Assembly: GCF_024158915.1 (NCBI RefSeq)
Contig: NZ_JAMZGF010000007.1
Span: forward strand, 62,001-126,000
DNA: 64,000 nucleotides
From: Chryseobacterium sp. S0630
GTDB lineage: Bacteria > Bacteroidota > Bacteroidia > Flavobacteriales > Weeksellaceae
Direction of reading: 5' to 3'
Each line of letters opens with the position of its first letter. The stretch's first letter is position 1. Under the pieces are notes generated by a model. The model saw only the letters and a list, made by a program, of their open reading frames with translations, was not told the origin of the DNA and searched no databases. A program made the translations under genes and the position numbers. Positions 62,522 through 64,000 of the stretch are shown piece after piece.

Positions 62522-64000
62522 ATGAAGTACATCCTTTTCATACTCTTCTCTTTAGGTTTTGTAGCCAAGGCTCAGGTCGTTAATAAAGCAGAGACTAAGC
62601 CTCAACTTAAAAAAGAAGACACCCTTGTAATAGATTCCGGGAAAAAAGATTCCCTGAAAATTTTCAAACCTACTATTAATGATTACCAATATCAGACCCA
62701 GTTTTCTGAAAAGAAAGTTTTTGATACGGTAATGACTTTTGATAAAACCTATATCTTTTCACAACAAAATAATAAAGATAACTTCGGAAGAGTACAACCT
62801 GCCAACATTGGTTCAGGATTTAATCCTCTTGTATTTGAAGTTAATGATGAACAAAATCTTTCTTTATTGCCATCCAACAAATCTTACATGATCATTGGAG
62901 CAAATGATGTGAAATATTATGATGTCAAAACACCTACAGCTACATTTTTATATCATAATGCGATGAGAAACGGAGCGGCTCTAAAATCTACCTATACTCA
63001 GAATATCGGAAAAAGATTCAATTTTGCGCTTGAATATATGGGGCTTCGTTCACAAGGGCTTTACAGAAACTCCTTGTCAGCTAATAACAATACGTTATTT
63101 TCAGGGCACTATGTTTCAAAAAATGGAAACTATGAGCTTTTTGCCCATTATCTTCACCAGAATGTAAATAATCAGGAAAGTGGTGGGATTACTGAAGATA
63201 ACCTGTTTCAGAGTGGAGACAGCAATTATAGTAACAGACAAAACGCACAGGTAAATCTGGCCTCTTCAAGTTCACAGTTTTCTTACAGAAGATATTATCT
63301 GAGCCATCAGTTTACTCCATTTAATTCTGAGAAATTTCCTTTCAGTATAAGACATATTCTTTCTCATCAGGGAAACAAATATTACTATAACCAAACTGCT
63401 TTGGAGCCTTATTGGTATGACGCTCCTACAGATTTAGTAAATGGCTTTCCATTGACAACCAAAAAATATTCTGAGAATTTCAGTAATACCGTGAGCTTGA
63501 TTTTTAATAATGAAAAATTCAAATTGGATGCTGGAGTACGTTATCAGATCATTAAATTCGGGATAAGAGATGTTGTTGCACTCAACAACGTGCCTTTTCC
63601 TGGCGAGCTGAAAGAAAACAGAATCGGGGCTGTAGGAAACCTGCAGGTAAAACTTTGGGATAAAATTCAGCTAAATTCATTTCTGGAGTTTTCAAACGGA
63701 AGCCAGTTTAAAAGTTACCTGAAGACAACCAATAATCTAAAGTTTGAGCCTATCAAAGACTATTTCGTTAATGCTAAGGTAAACTTCCAGAGTGCATATC
63801 CATCATTCAATTACTTATTGAATACTTCAGTTTATAGTAACTTCAATTATTATCTTGAAAATGCGAAAAACCAGTCTGTAATGGAAGTGGGAGGAAGCAT
63901 CAATCTGAAATGGTTTAAAACTGAAATTTTCGCCAATTATTTCAGAATCGAAAACTATACTTACTTTGATAGTAATGGAAGTCCGAAACAAAGTGACAAT
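62522..64000 (+). CDS. Putative porin (Porin_10-like), N-terminal part, cut by window end
   Basis: The frame from ATG 62522 stays open for 493 codons to the end of the window. It encodes a signal peptide (cleavage AKA-Q), a Lys/Asp-rich linker, the FDTVMTFDKTYIFSQQNN and DNFGRVQPANIGSGFNPLVF blocks typical of Bacteroidota putative porins, then barrel strands (FNFALEYMGLRSQGLY, RRYYLSHQFTPF, KLDAGVRYQIIKFG). The stop is outside. The barrel is large compared with the PorT-like protein at 17267. Function: outer-membrane diffusion, inferred from the family. Confidence 0.88.
   Translation, partial: MKYILFILFSLGFVAKAQVVNKAETKPQLKKEDTLVIDSGKKDSLKIFKPTINDYQYQTQFSEKKVFDTVMTFDKTYIFSQQNNKDNFGRVQPANIGSGFNPLVFEVNDEQNLSLLPSNKSYMIIGANDVKYYDVKTPTATFLYHNAMRNGAALKSTYTQNIGKRFNFALEYMGLRSQGLYRNSLSANNNTLFSGHYVSKNGNYELFAHYLHQNVNNQESGGITEDNLFQSGDSNYSNRQNAQVNLASSSSQFSYRRYYLSHQFTPFNSEKFPFSIRHILSHQGNKYYYNQTALEPYWYDAPTDLVNGFPLTTKKYSENFSNTVSLIFNNEKFKLDAGVRYQIIKFGIRDVVALNNVPFPGELKENRIGAVGNLQVKLWDKIQLNSFLEFSNGSQFKSYLKTTNNLKFEPIKDYFVNAKVNFQSAYPSFNYLLNTSVYSNFNYYLENAKNQSVMEVGGSINLKWFKTEIFANYFRIENYTYFDSNGSPKQSDN

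Noticed and set aside
1..64000. tRNA, rRNA, CRISPR, phage, toxin-antitoxin or restriction systems.
   Set aside because: I looked through intergenic regions and gene products and found no supporting sequence for any of these.

Overview
The window is AT-rich chromosomal DNA of a Flavobacteriia member, most likely Chryseobacterium or a close Weeksellaceae relative. The evidence is a type B T9SS sorting domain, SusC/SusD receptors, the Bacteroidota promoter signature TAnnTTTG (often with TTTG about 20 bases upstream), the absence of Shine-Dalgarno sequences, and families typical of this genus (secreted VGIGT...LDVNG proteins, PorT-like barrels, a GH3-like enzyme). No rRNA, tRNA, CRISPR array, insertion sequence or prophage gene was seen.

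Layout. 1-7.9 kb (mostly minus): two tandem T9SS/surface proteins (the first cut by the window edge), a TPR-like exported protein, an MFS exporter, small lipoproteins, a GH3-family acyl-adenylase and a small exported Ala/Lys-rich protein with two KKDGTPDKRYK repeats. 8.1-17 kb (plus): mfd, three tandem paralogous secreted proteins, two paralogous lipoproteins and pth. 17-22 kb (minus): a PorT-like barrel, then an inorganic-carbon operon (beta-carbonic anhydrase, small exported protein, SulP transporter, second beta-carbonic anhydrase). 22-25.5 kb: an AraC-type regulator with a membrane sensor region, a DUF2306 membrane protein and a phosphoethanolamine transferase.

26-51.8 kb is a large LPS O-antigen or surface polysaccharide locus. 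It encodes nucleotide-sugar synthesis (Ugd, RmlB, RmlA, two FdtA/QdtA-type cupins, a DegT aminotransferase: probably a dTDP-3-amino-3,6-dideoxyhexose such as Fuc3N or Qui3N), a Wzm/Wzt ABC exporter, at least eight glycosyltransferase-like proteins, four hexapeptide acyltransferases, two membrane acyltransferase-3 proteins and two GNAT/FemAB-type proteins. In its middle lies a divergent three-gene cassette of KAS III, dedicated ACP and SDR reductase (28.3-30.3 kb). It looks like a private fatty-acid-style module for making a hydroxyacyl decoration of the glycan, and is the most interesting system here. No Wzx or Wzy was recognised, which fits ABC-dependent export.

52-62.4 kb (plus): rimP-nusA-infB behind a strong promoter and a terminator-like leader hairpin (possible attenuation), then an infB-adjacent SusC/SusD/lipoprotein outer-membrane uptake operon, and at the right edge the start of a Porin_10-type putative porin (62522 onward, cut by the window end).

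Several starts were moved from the longest reading frame to an internal ATG (mfd, wzm, wzt, MFS, two acetyltransferases, two secreted proteins). Three genes in the polysaccharide locus appear to use genuine TTG or GTG starts.
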